From Rebecca billardiae RCC1528 (lineage: Eukaryota; Haptophyta): a stretch of 64,000 nt of DNA. A model generated the notes under the pieces. That model had not been told where the DNA came from. It ran no database searches and saw only the letters and a program-made list of their open reading frames with translations. Every line of letters starts with the position of its first letter. Positions within the stretch are counted from its first letter, which is position 1. Positions 52,393-63,207 of the stretch are shown in pieces. The stretch spans positions 2,976,001-3,040,000 of the forward strand of contig OZ251223.1 in assembly GCA_965240325.2 (NCBI GenBank). The letters run 5' to 3'. Made by a program: the position numbers and the translations under genes.

Positions 52393-55300
52393 TCACTTCC
52401 GCTTCTTTGTGGGCTTGGTGGTGAGCGCCATGTGCAAGCCCCGCCGCAGCATCGCGTGCTCGCGCAGGTCCTCTGCGACGCGCTCCTTGGTCGATTGCCA
52501 CTCGGCCGCAAACGCCGCTTGCTGCGCACGACGCGGGGCCAGCGGCGCGCGCGTGGGTTTGGGGCGAGCGTGAGCGCCGATTGTGGCGGGGATGGGGCGA
52601 GGCGCCACCGCCGGCGCGGCGCGGCCGCGTGGTGCGTTGCGCGGCGCACCTCCTGCCATGCGGTGGGCACGACGGGGACCATCTCGGTGCTCAGGGGGTT
52701 GAGCTCCGGGCCCTGCGCGGCGGCGGAGGTGCGCGCAGGGCAAAGGGGCGGTGCGCGCCACGCTTGAGCCAGCCGAGCCTCCATCGACCCGCCGGCGCAC
52801 GCAGCGCTGGCCGCGGCGGCCGCGCGGCGCACACCTGCAGCGTGATCTTGTCCGCGAGCGCGAGCAGCAGCCCCCTCACGGTCTCGTGCACCTCCTTGCG
52901 GTACGCCTCCTCGTTGGCCGAGAGGAAGCCGCCCGCGTCGGCGGCGCCCGGGCGCAGGACCGGCTCCCAGGGGCTGCTGTGCGCGAGCGCGTCCGGCCGC
53001 GGCGAGGGCGGCGGCGAGAAGGGCGTCGGGATGATGTACGCCATCGGCTGCTCGGCCTGCCCCGAGTGGTGCGACGACGCCATCGAGCGCACGGACGCGG
53101 CCGAGGTGATCGAGCGGCGCGACTTGTGCGGCGCGCGGCTCTCCTCGGGCTCGGGCTGGCTGCGCGCCCAGCTGAGCGCGGCTGCGGGCAGGTCGAGTGC
53201 GCGCGTGCCCACCCAGTCCACGTCGACGCGCGGGCCCGAGGGCGCGGCGCTCGAGCCGTCGGCCTCAGCGGCCTGCTCGCCCTCGTCCGCCGCCGCGGGC
53301 GCGTCCGCCGCGCGCTCGTGCGCCGCGCCGTCCGCGGCCGCGTCGTGGGCGGGCGGAGGCGGCGACTCGGCCGCCGCGTCCGCGTCGGCGCCCTCCGGCG
53401 GCGCGTCCGCTGCGTCCTCGTGCTCGTCGACCACGTGGATCGCCGTGCCGCCGCGCCCGCTCGGAGAGGCGTCCTGCTGCAGCACCGGCGGCGGCGAGGC
53501 GGAGCGCGAGCCGCGGCGCCCGCTGCCACTCCGCCACCGCCTGTGCGCCGCGTCTATCCCGACCGCCACCTCCTCGACCAGCTCGCACACGAGCGCGTGC
53601 ACGGCGGTATGGAAGGGCTCGGCCGCCTCGAGCGGCGCCGGCATGATCGCGCGCTCGTACACGGCGTCGAGCCGCTCGTTCAGCGAGATCTTCGTCGGGC
53701 CGAAGCCCGAGTCCGACGCCGGCTCCACGTGCGCGGCCACCGCGGCGTGCACAGCCAGCACGTCGCACTGCTCCGCCTCGGCCGCGCCGACCGCCTGTGC
53801 GACGTCCGCGAGCTCCACCGCCGCGTCGCGCGAGTAGGCGAGGCAGTGCGGCTGGTTGGCGCGGCCCCAGCGCTCGGAGCGCTCGCGCTCGGCGACGCCC
53901 ATCACGCCGCCGGCGTACGCGGGCGGCGGCGGCGGCGGCGGCGGGATCTGCGAGAGCACCGCACTCGAGATCAGGTCGACCACCATCTGTGACACCGCCG
54001 AGCGCTGCAGCGCCGAGTTGAGCGCGCGCCGCCGCTCGCCCAGCGCGTGCGTCGGCTCGGCGATCGCCGCGGTGAGCGTGAGCACCGGCCGGAGCGCGTC
54101 CGGCGTGACGAGGAGCTCGAACGCGGAGACGTACCGCCCGGGCGCGTCCGAGCGGAACGAGAATGCAAAGCGCACGCTCGCGCCCGGCTCGACGGAGCCC
54201 TGCGGCTGCGAGACGGCAAACAGAGAGCTCGCCTCGTGCGAGGGCAGACGCTCCGCGAGCTGCAGCAGCTCGGCGCGGCCGAGCCGGCGCCAGGTGAAGT
54301 GCACCGCGCTCTGCCCGCCGTTGGTCAGCGTGACGATCTCTGTGCATGTGCGCCCGACCGGCGCCTCGAGTGCCACACGCTCGTGCGACAGCTGCAGGCT
54401 CACCGTGCCGAAGCCCATCGAGTCAACGCTTGCGCCGCCCCAGCTGCCCGAGCGCGAGTAGCTCGCGTCCGCATCCACCGCGCCACCCGGCGCGCCCGTG
54501 GCGACGGGCTCGGCGCCGGCGAGGTGGGGCTGCGAGAAGGCAGGGCCAGATGTTGTCGGTCGCTCGGGCGAGCCGCCCACGTCCTCCATCACCGACTCGA
54601 GCGTGCCGCTCCGCGCCGCCGCGGCCGTGACAGGCGCGCGCAGCCCGCCGGGCGCGCTCACCGCTCGCGCCGCATCCGCGTCAGCCTCGCCCGCCGCCGC
54701 CCAATCGAGCGAGCCCCTGCTCTCCCCGCGCTCGCTCGACTTGGGCGGGCTCGCCTTCCGGATCGACGCGCTCGAGCCCAGCGGCCGCTTGTGCACGTAC
54801 AGCCCGTTCATCACGTTGCCGATCATGATGAGCTGCTCGCCGGCGCCGCGCAGTGCCATCTGCCACGAGTTCATCCCGGCCGCGTCCTCCTCGGAGATGC
54901 CCTGCCCGGCCTCGCGCTCGAGCATCTTCTCGCGGTGCTCGGCGACGCGGTCCATGAGCGACGTGTCGCCCGACTTGCCCGTCACGCGCATCAGGTGCTC
55001 CTTCTGCCGCTCCTGCTCGCGCTGCAGCAGGGCGGCGCGGTCGGTCGCGCGCTGCCGCTGCTCGACTGCGCGCTCCTCGGTCGTCAGCCACGCGCTGATT
55101 GTCACGGCGCGCCGGACGCCCTTCTTGCGCCACGCGCTCGGGACGGCGGAGGAGGGCGCGGCGTCGCTGAGCGCCCCGCCCATCTGGCTCGGGTCGAAGC
55201 TCGCGCCGAAGCCGTCGCCCAGCAGGCCGCCACCCGGCAGCGCCGCGGCATCCCCGGCCGCCTGCCGCCGCGCGCTCTCCTCCATGAACTCGCGCGTCGA

Positions 55301-55817
55301 GCCGAGGAGGGTGTGCGGCACGAGGGCCCCGTGCGCGTCGAAGCGTGGGCGTGTGGGGGCGCCGCTCACCAGGCCCTCGGGCAGCGGCTCGTCGGGCTCG
55401 GGATCGCCGCGATACGCCTGAGCGGCGCGGCGAGCGTGCGCGCAGACCGATGCGCGTGTGTTCGTCACGGACGGCGCACGGCGCGCGCGAGCGGGACGCG
55501 CGGCAGCGCGCGCACGCGAGGGCGAAGCGAAGAAAAGCCGCATGCGCGCGGCACGGGCCGCCACGCACCTGCTTGAGGTGCAGCTGCACGTTCGGCGCCG
55601 CCTCCGATTTGATCGTCTCACCAGGCTTGATGCGCCTCGCGACACGAATCGTGCGCGCCGAGCCCGTGGTTGTGGGCCGTTGCGCGCTCGGGTCGGCCCG
55701 CACGGCGATGGCAGGGAGTGCCGTGCCTGCATTGAACCGCACCTCCTGCGGCGGCCTGTGAGGCAAATGGCTCGTGCCCGGCCGCGGGACGAACCCTGGG
55801 CTCGGCACGGCAGACAT
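52393..55817 (-). CDS. MYCBPAP-like flagellar protein with ASH/MSP-type domain (four exons)
   Basis: Exons (minus) 55817-55569, 55417-52835, 52712-52650 and 52521-52393; introns of 151, 122 and 128 bp, all phase 0, with donors GTGCGT, GTGTGC, GTGCGC. The product is about 1007 residues. The start at 55817 opens MSAVPSPGFVPRPGTSHLPH, the Pro-rich motif near the N-terminus of MYCBP-associated proteins. A long charged helix (TEERAVEQRQRATDRAALLQ) and MNSWQMALRGAGEQLIMIGN follow. Next comes an immunoglobulin-like ASH/MSP domain (VALEAPVGRTCTEIVTLTNG, VHFTWRRLGRAELLQ, VEPGASVRFAFSFRSDAPG). After a disordered acidic/Pro stretch comes a helical C-terminus (ETVRGLLLALADKITLQ) ending in basic TKKRK. 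MYCBPAP proteins belong to the ciliary axoneme (FAP147 of the Chlamydomonas central apparatus, as I recall). It shares a 194-bp divergent promoter with the kinesin. The last two exons are small, and joining them gives VPTAWQEQAAFAAEWQSTK. Confidence 0.72.
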
Positions 55818-56011
55818 GGCGCTTGCTGCCCGAATATGTCGGCGTAACGCCGTAACAGCCCAAACTTTTATCCCGGAAAACAATTTTCCTAGGTCTTCCG
55901 AGTTGTTGAGCACTGAGTTTTTCAGGATGATTAGATGATGCCGATATTTTGAAGAATTCAAACATCGATCGATGGCCGACGGCCCTGCGTGATACTCGCG
56001 CCACGCGAGCG
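55818..56011. promoter_or_regulatory. Bidirectional promoter of MYCBPAP-like and kinesin genes
   Basis: 194 bp with markedly lower GC than both coding flanks. It contains AACTTTTATCCCGG and GATATTTTGAAGAATTC. No perfect TATA box is seen in either direction. Shared control of two axonemal-type genes is inferred. Confidence 0.5.
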
Positions 56012-58987
56012 ATGAACTCGGGCTCGCAGCCGCCCGATGAGGCAGCGTACCTTGCCTCGCAGGTGGAGCGGCTGTACACGCTGCTACGCAAGGACATGTC
56101 GCGCGACCCGTCGGAGCGCCTCACCCTTGGTGAGCTCGAGGAGCTGCGGTTCTGGCGAGAGCGCGTGAGCGACGCGGAGTGGCAGCAGCTGCAGCTCGCA
56201 GCCAAGGCGCAGTCGGGCGAGCCGCCGGCGCCGGCGCCGATGCAAGGCGCGAGCGAGCCGCGACGGAGTGAGGATCCGGCCTGGCGCTCGCCGCAACCAC
56301 CGCGGCCTGCGCAGCCAGCCGCGAGCGCAGCGGCGGGCGCGGCAGCAGGGCTGAGCGACGATGTCGCCAAGGCGCTGGCCGAGGCGGCACGAGAGCACCA
56401 GCGGCTGGTGGAGGAGCTACAGCGTGAGCACGCCCGGCATGTCGAGCGGCTCGAGAGTGCGCACTCGCGCGAGCTCGAGCAGGCGCAGCGCGACGAGGAC
56501 GCGCTGCGCGACGAGCTCGAGCGCGTGCGTCAGGTGTCGCGCGATGAGTTGGCGGCGGCGCGCGGCCGGGTCGCGCACGCGCAGCTGCTGCTCACGCAGC
56601 GCGAGCGCGAGCTGGCGGAGTCTCGCGCGGAGGCGGATGCGCTGCGCCGGCGTTGCGAGGAGCTCACCGCCGCGCGCGCCTCCATCGAGCGCGAGCTGCT
56701 CGAGGGGCGCGCCAGTGCAGCGAGCGCAGCAGATGCGCAGGCGCGGCTGGCCGCGGCCGCCATGGCAGCCTCCGTGTCCGCGCCGCCCGCGCTGCCACCG
56801 ACGAGCGTTGCCTTGCCGCCGGCGTCCTCCGGCGGCGAGCCGGCGCGGCTGGCAACACTCCGCGCCGAGATCGACGCGCTCATCGGCCAGCAAGGCGGGC
56901 AGGTGCAGCTCGCAGAGTCGCAGGTGGGCAGCCTGCTGCAGGCGAAGGCGCGCGCCGTGTCGCAGGCGGCGCATTCGGCTGCCGGCGCGGGCGGGAGCGG
57001 CGCGGCGGCGGTGGCGCTGGGGCTAGTGGACGGCCCGAGCGGCGAGCCCGAGAGCTTACGCCCGAGCCACCACCGCGTCACCTCGGGGTACGACCCGCTC
57101 GGCAGGGCGAGGGGCATCGGCACGGCCGCGCTCGTGCAGCAGAGCGACAGCGCCCGCAGCCGCGCGCTCGCGTCGGGCGTGCTCGCGCTGCGCGCGCGCA
57201 CGCGCCGCACGCGCGAGGCCGCGCAGCAGATGGCGGTGGCGGTGGTGGGCGAGCTGCGCGAGACGGAGGCGGAGTGGAACTCGTTCGTCTCGCTCTTCGG
57301 CCGGCTGTGGGAGGCGTGCGTCAGCGGCACCGCCGCCCTCGCCGCGGACGCGGACGCAGCTCGCGGGCTGATCCGCTCAGCAGACGAGCGCAGTGCGAGG
57401 CTGGACCAGGCGCTGCGCGAGCGCGCGCGCGTGCCGACGCGCGTGCTGTGCGTGCCGACGCTGCCCGCGGCGGGCGAGGCGCTGCGCTCGGCGCTCGAGC
57501 TGCGCGCGCAGTCCATCGAGCTCGCCGAGGGCCCCGAGCGCCGCACCTTCCACTTCGACCGCGTGGCGCCGCTGCAGCACGGCGCCGCGTCGCTGCCGCC
57601 GCTCGCGCCCGAGCTGACGCAGATGCTCGAGGCGGTGCTCAGCGGCGGCTCTGCGACGGTGGTGGTGGACGGGCCGTCGGGCTGCGGCAAGTCGTGGCTG
57701 CTTGACGGGCTCGCGCGCACCGACGGCGCCGACGGCCTCCTCGGCGGCGCGGTGAGCGCGCTGCTCGCTCGCGCAGCGCAGCTCGAGGCGGCCGCGACGC
57801 CGCAGCTGTGCGCTCTCTGGCTGAGCGCTGTCGATGTGCTGGGCGAGCAGGTGACGGACGTGCTGGCGCGGGGCGGCGGCGGGCGGCGCGAGGAGGGCGC
57901 GCTGCCGCCGTCCGTGCCGCTGCGCCCGCTCAGCTCGGCCGTGCCCTCGTACGAGGCCTTCCTCCACCTCGCGCGCCACCTGCGCGCGCACGGCGGCGCT
58001 GAGCTGTCTGCGCGACAGCCAGAGGCAGCGCAGTGGGTGCGCGCGCGCGCGGCCCGAGCGCGCGCGCCGACGGAGCGGGTAAGAGGCGAGACAGTCGAGA
58101 CAGCAAAGAGGGAGCGAGGGGGGAGGCGTGGGGCAGGTGGGGCGGGGCGTCCCGCGCGACGTGCGCTCACGCGGGCCCACCGCTGCGCCCGCGCCGCGTG
58201 CGCAGCACGGCCCGTTCAGCGCAAAGCCGAGGCGCGCGCACCGCATCATCTCGTTGCATCTCGAGCGCACGCTCTCGACCGCTCAGCTCGGCTCATCGAC
58301 GCTCACCTTTGTCGAGCTGGCGAGCGGCGCGCACGCGGCGGCGACGGCGGCGGGGCTGGCGTCGACGGCGATGGCGCAGGCGACGGCGGCGGGCAGGGGC
58401 GTGGCCGCGATGCACGACGTGCTGCTCGCGCTCGCCGGCGGGTGCGCGCGCGCGCGCCTGCGCTCGCCCTCCGCGCGGGCGCCGCCATCGCCGTCGAATG
58501 GCCTCGCGCTCACGCGCCCGCGCGCGGGCGTGCGCGTGTGCGTGTGTGCGTGTGCGCACGGCTGCGACGCGCGCGCGCGCCCGCCTCGCCGCGCAGGCAG
58601 CAGCACGTGCCGTACAGGCACTCGCGACTCACGCACCAGCTGCAGGCGGTGCTGAGCGCGAGCGGGCTCGTGCTGCACCTGCTGCCAGTGCAGTGCGCCG
58701 CGCTCGCCGTCGGCGACGACAGCGCGCGCTCGCTGGCCGTGGCCTCGCAGGTGAAGGCGCTCGAGCTGAGCGCGGCACGGCACGGCGCGCGCGGGCTGCG
58801 GCAGTACGGGCTCGGCGCGGGTGGAGGCGCGGCGTCGTCGGCGGCGAGCGCCGCGGGCATGCGCTCCTTCGGCCTGCCGCTCAGCGCAGCCGCCTCGCCC
58901 CTCCGGCCCCGCAGCGGGGCGAGCACGCCGAGCGCAGCGGGCGGTGCGGGCGTTGGCATCTCGCCCGCGTCGTTTGTCTGGCGCTGA
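56012..58987 (+). CDS. Divergent C-terminal-motor kinesin (kinesin-14-like), probably catalytically inactive (three exons)
   Basis: Exons 56012-58078, 58206-58441 and 58597-58987; introns of 127 bp (donor GTAAGA) and 155 bp (donor GTGCGC). The product is about 897 residues. The N-terminal half is coiled coil (~115-245: LVEELQREHARHVERLESAH and ERELAESRAEADALRRRCEE). The motor occupies ~480-870: P-loop GPSGCGKS (~554-561, for GQTGSGKT), a switch I region AKPRRAHRIISLHLERT where SSRSH is expected, switch II TLTFVELASGA where LVDLAGSE is expected, and HVPYRHSRLTHQLQ, matching the conserved HIPYRNSKLT helix. The order coiled coil then motor is that of minus-end kinesin-14. Both switch motifs have lost the Ser, Asp, Gly and Glu needed for Mg-ATP hydrolysis, so it may be a structural microtubule-binding protein. 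The divergent MYCBPAP neighbour suggests the axoneme. Confidence 0.82.
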   Translation: MNSGSQPPDEAAYLASQVERLYTLLRKDMSRDPSERLTLGELEELRFWRERVSDAEWQQLQLAAKAQSGEPPAPAPMQGASEPRRSEDPAWRSPQPPRPAQPAASAAAGAAAGLSDDVAKALAEAAREHQRLVEELQREHARHVERLESAHSRELEQAQRDEDALRDELERVRQVSRDELAAARGRVAHAQLLLTQRERELAESRAEADALRRRCEELTAARASIERELLEGRASAASAADAQARLAAAAMAASVSAPPALPPTSVALPPASSGGEPARLATLRAEIDALIGQQGGQVQLAESQVGSLLQAKARAVSQAAHSAAGAGGSGAAAVALGLVDGPSGEPESLRPSHHRVTSGYDPLGRARGIGTAALVQQSDSARSRALASGVLALRARTRRTREAAQQMAVAVVGELRETEAEWNSFVSLFGRLWEACVSGTAALAADADAARGLIRSADERSARLDQALRERARVPTRVLCVPTLPAAGEALRSALELRAQSIELAEGPERRTFHFDRVAPLQHGAASLPPLAPELTQMLEAVLSGGSATVVVDGPSGCGKSWLLDGLARTDGADGLLGGAVSALLARAAQLEAAATPQLCALWLSAVDVLGEQVTDVLARGGGGRREEGALPPSVPLRPLSSAVPSYEAFLHLARHLRAHGGAELSARQPEAAQWVRARAARARAPTERVRGETVETAKRERGGRRGAGGAGRPARRALTRAHRCARAACAARPVQRKAEARAPHHLVASRAHALDRSARLIDAHLCRAGERRARGGDGGGAGVDGDGAGDGGGQGRGRDARRAARARRRVRARAPALALRAGAAIAVEWPRAHAPARGRARVRVCVCARLRRARAPASPRRQQHVPYRHSRLTHQLQAVLSASGLVLHLLPVQCAALAVGDDSARSLAVASQVKALELSAARHGARGLRQYGLGAGGGAASSAASAAGMRSFGLPLSAAASPLRPRSGASTPSAAGGAGVGISPASFVWR

Positions 58988-59417
58988 GTGGACCGTGCCG
59001 GGCGGATGATGCTCGCTGGCTGTGACGGGCTCGTCGAGTCGTAGCAGGGCGCTGCGCTCTCGCACGCTGCGCGAGTTGCCCGACTGAGTTGGCGCACGCG
59101 CATGCCGTCAGTGATGTCGTCATTCTCCGGCATGCGCCAGGCGGTCTGACCGAACCGTGCGGTCGTGCCCGTGCCTGTGCCCGTGTTCGTGTGGCCGCCT
59201 GAAGTGGCATATCCGAGACGTACATCACGACGTGTCGTATATCGATCATAACTACTCGATCTGATGATGAGCATAGTAATTTAGTATAGTCCGGTCTGCT
59301 GTATTGATTCAAATAAGCTGCTGCGCTATTCGTCTGCTAATACTTCAGTCCGTGACTCGGTGACTCTGGTCAGACATATCAGCATCATCGTCATGACGAC
59401 TCATGTCATCACTTGCT
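58988..59417. other. Convergent intergenic gap
   Basis: GC drops after 59200. No gene is seen. It leads into the 224-bp tandem duplication. Confidence 0.5.
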
Positions 59418-59865
59418 GCTCAGCATGTCATGACGAGCAGCTGTCTCATCACATAGTATATCACGCGTACGACGACAGCCAAACAGACGACATGATGATG
59501 ATGCAATGTTATGTCACATTGTAGTAGCCGCCGTAATCCCGTATCATGCGGCACTCGTCATCCGATCACCGATGAGGCTGCGCATCATCGTGAGTGCACG
59601 CCACTCGGCGGGCTCACCAGGCCTACGCCTGCAGGTGGCTGGCTCAGCATGTCATGACGAGCAGCTGTCTCATCACATAGTATATCACGCGTACGACGAC
59701 AGCCAAACAGACGACATGATGATGATGCAATGTTATGTCACATTGTAGTAGCCGCCGTAATCCCGTATCATGCGGCACTCGTCATCCGATCACCGATGAG
59801 GCTGCGCATCATCGTGAGTGCACGCCACTCGGCGGGCTCACCAGGCCTACGCCTGCAGGTGGCTG
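59418..59865. repeat. Perfect tandem duplication of 224 bp reaching into the UTP21 stop codon
   Basis: 59418-59641 and 59642-59865 appear identical base for base. The unit includes the 3' flank of the UTP21 gene and its last 19 coding-strand bases (including the stop codon, 59847-59849), so the first copy holds a duplicate of the gene's end. Confidence 0.92.
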
Positions 59866-62800
59866 AGGAAGGTGAGCAGGCACAGGTTCTCGTGGAAGAG
59901 AGACTCGAGGGCCGCCCAGCCCTCGCGCTGCGCCGTGCGCAGGGGCTCGCACCGCGCGCGGAGCACATCGTCCTCAGCGATCGCGGCCGCGTGCACTTTG
60001 AGGAAGGCGGCGAGGTACGCCTGCGTGAGCTCGTAGTCCACGCGCGTCTCGATCTGGGCCACGAAGAAATCAATCGCGTCGCGAAGGCCCTGCGCAGTGA
60101 CGGCCGCGCCGCGCCGACAGGTGAGGCAGCGCGCACCGATCCATCGCGGGCGCGGGCGCGCTGGGCAACGGGCGGCGCTCCCGTGCGCACGCGCGCGCAC
60201 CGATCCGTCGCCCACGCCGAGCTGTCGGATCTCCACGTCCGCTGCGGACGGGTTGAGCGACTTGATGTACTCCGCCGCGACCGCTGCAGACCACGGCGCG
60301 TGCGCAGCGCGGGTGTCAGCGCAGCGCGCGGCTCGGGCGCGCACCCCGCACTTGCTCGGCGTGCGGTACGCGCGCGCGAGGGGCAGTGCGCCGGATGCGC
60401 ACGCGCGAGCGCTCACCATATGAGCCTTGCTTGGTGCCGCGGCGGATGTGGCGCAGCAAGGGCGAGTCCTCCAGCCCCGATGCCCCGCCAAACGCCGCTC
60501 GCACCCGCGACGTCTTCCCCCCGCGTCCGTCGCGCCCCGCGTCGGCGGCTCCGTCCGCGCCCTCCGCCTCGGCCTCCGCCTCGGCCTCTGCTCCGCCCTC
60601 GTCGCCCTCAGCCGCACGCTTGCGCTTCGGCTCGGGGGGCGGGATGAACTCGGGCTCGAGGCCGGCGCGCGTGGCGAGGAAGAAGGGGGTCTCGGGCGGC
60701 GCCTCGGGCGGCTTCTCCGGCTTGTTCCGCTCCTGGATCTGCTCGAGCGCGTGCAGCGATCGCCACTGCACCGCGGGCACTCCGGAGAGCGTCGGCAGAG
60801 CGTCTGCCAGCTGCGCGGGGCGCGCTAGCCTGCGCAGCGCGTCGCGCGAGGCGGCCTCCTCGGCGGCGCGCGCGGCGGCGGCGGCGAGCGAGCGCTCCTC
60901 CGCGCCTCCGAGCGCCCGGCCCTCGCGCCCCGCGCCGTCCGCCCCGCCGTCCGCGCCGTCCTCCTCCGCGCCCTCGTCGTCGTCGTCGCCGAGCGCGCCC
61001 GCCGGCAGCGGCAGCTGCGTGGGACGGTCCACCGCCGCGTCGAGCGCCAGGTTTGAGAAGAGCGCGCGGTTGGCCCAGACGCAGACGGCGACGCAGCCCG
61101 CGTGCGTGGTGGCGAGGAACTCGCCGCGCGGGGACCACGCGAGCGACGTGACCGGCCGCGAGACCGAGTGCCACGCCACCAGCCGCGCGGTCGGGATGTC
61201 GACGAGCCGCAGGCTGCCGTCGAGGCCGGCCGAGAGTAGGCAGCGGCCGTCCGGCGTGAACGCGAGGTCGGTGATGGCGCGCGTGTGCCCGTCGAGCTGG
61301 CGGACGAGGGTGCGCGCGCGGACGTCGAAGACGCGGATGCGCGCGTCGTCGCACGCCGCGGCGACCAGCGCCGAGTCCGTCGCCGCGCACAGCCGCGCCA
61401 CCGCCGACTCGGCGAGCAGAGTCGCCACGTGCGCGCGCGAGTGCAGCTCCCACAGCCGCACGGTGCCGTCGTGCCCCGCTGAGATGAGGTACCGCTGCGA
61501 GCCGTCGATGGCGAGGCCGCGGACGGCGCCGCGGTGGCCCGCCGCGTCGACGGCGCGCGCATCGCCCGCCTCGGCCTCGCCGCCGAACCGCCCGCGGTGC
61601 ATCCCCGACTGCAGGTTGAACTTGTCGATGCGGCCGCTCGCCGTGCCGACGATGGCGTAGTTGCCGCAGCGCGAGGCGCACACGGCCGTCGCGGCGCCCG
61701 CGCGCTCGCCGGCGGGGCTGGAGAGGACGAGCTTGCCCAGGGCGCGGCGGGAGGTGTGCCACGTCGAGACGAGCGCGCTCCCCGCGTGGCAGCTCACCAG
61801 GTTCGCCCACTCGCGCTCGCGCAGCGCCGCCGCGTCGAAGTCCACGATGGAGGGCAGCTTGAGCGCAGACGGGCGCGTGTTGCGGCCCAGCTTGCGCGCC
61901 TTGGCGAGCACGTGCCCCTGCGAGAGCTCGGAGTCCTGCTGCTGCAGCCAGAGCGAGGTGCGGCGGAGCGAGCGGTCCGCGCCCGCCGAGAGCAGGTCCG
62001 TCGCGCCCGCCGCGCCCGCCGCCGCGCCCGTCACGCCGTCCGAGTAGAAGCGCACGCGCGTGGGAGGCGCGGAGTGACCCGAGCGCGCGCGCAGCAGCCG
62101 CGCGCCGCCCGACGGCTGGTCGAAGAGCCACATGCGCAGCGCGTTGTCCGCGCCGGAGGTGAGCAGGACGGGCTCGCCGTGCAGGAAGTGCGCGGCGCGC
62201 ACGTCCGAGTCGTGCGCGAACTCGATCTGCGCCGCGAGCTTGCGCTCGTCCAGCTGCCACAGCGCGACGTGGCCGGTGTCGCTCGCAGACGCCAGGATGG
62301 GCACGCCGTCCGTGCGGAAGGCGAGGGCGCACGCCGCGCCCGAGTGCATCTCGAACGAGGCGAGGGTCGCGTCCTCGCGCAGGTGGTGCAGCAGCACGCG
62401 CCCCGACTCCAGACCCACCGCCACCACGTCCACCGCCGTCGCCTGCGCGAGCGCGCGCACGGCCGAGCCCCAGCCGACAAATCGGTACACGCGCCGCCCC
62501 GAGCGCACGTTCCACAGCTCGAGCGCGCCCGAGCGGCCGCCGACGAGCAGCTTGTTGAGGTAGGTCGCCGGGTGCAGGATCGCCGTCGGGGCCATGTCGG
62601 GCGACAGGGACACGCTCGCGGCAGGCGCGTCGAAGTCGGCGGCGGTGCCGACCACGTGCCACGCATTCAGCTGCCGCCCCGCGCACACCGACACGAGCAG
62701 CTCACCGAGGCGGGTGAGGAGGCGCACCGGGTGCGCGTGCCCGCGCAGCACGCCAAGCTCGTCGACACGGTGCACGACGTGCACGTCCGCGCCGACCGCG

Positions 62801-63024
62801 GCGAACGTGTAGTCGCCGTGCACCTCGAGCGCCGTGATGCGCCCTGGCAGCTGTGGGCCGACAAAGCGCACGCGCAGGTTGGCGCAATTATACACCTGGA
62901 AGGCGCGCCCGACGCTCGTGGTGACGAAGGTCTCTGTTCCACGCCGCTGCACCACCGCGGGGGTGCTGTCGCTCACGAACCCCGCCGCGCGGTACGGCGT
63001 CAGAAGCGCGCCGCTCGCGGCCAT
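59847..63024 (-). CDS. UTP21: UTP21/WDR36-like WD40 protein of the small-subunit processome (three exons)
   Basis: Exons (minus) 63024-60417, 60283-60201 and 60089-59847; introns of 133 bp (donor GTGAGC) and 111 bp (donor GTGCGC). The product is about 977 residues, close to the family size (~900-950). The N-terminus LLTPYRAAGFVSDSTPAVVQ, then FVTTSVGRAFQVYNCANLRV, is characteristic of UTP21. Two beta-propellers of WD repeats follow (residues ~20-650, for example GHRGAVRGLAIDGSQRYLIS and ILASASDTGHVALWQLDERK). An acidic Asp/Glu linker comes next, then the Utp21 C-terminal domain: PPETPFFLATRAGLEPEFI, EYIKSLNPSAADVEIRQLG, FFVAQIETRVDYELTQAYLA and AFLKVH. In yeast it belongs to the U3 snoRNP UTP-B complex and is needed for 18S pre-rRNA cleavage in the nucleolus. 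It is divergent from the NDUFB8-like gene by 183 bp. Confidence 0.93.
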
Positions 63025-63207
63025 GGCTTCACGCGGACCGTCCGCGATACGTGGGCGGTGGGAGGAGATCCGGTACAGTACAGGTGAGTCCGGGTCGCTG
63101 CTACCTGTATTATACCGAGTACCTCGGCCGACGAGCTGGAGTGCTTTCGCCTCGGCAAGGGCTGCCGAGCGACAAGGGCCCCACCACCGTCGTCAGGCGT
63201 CGGCGAC
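63025..63207. promoter_or_regulatory. Bidirectional promoter of UTP21 and NDUFB8-like genes
   Basis: 183 bp between opposed start codons. It contains GTATTATACC near 63108 and a CAGGTGAGT at about 63080-63088 that could be a 5' UTR intron donor for the plus-strand gene. Confidence 0.45.

Noticed and set aside
54047-55576. 509-residue plus-strand frame, with similar antisense frames over the histidine kinases, UTP21 and SulP
   Set aside because: All are shadows: Arg/Ala/His-rich composition with no motifs, opposite strongly supported exons.
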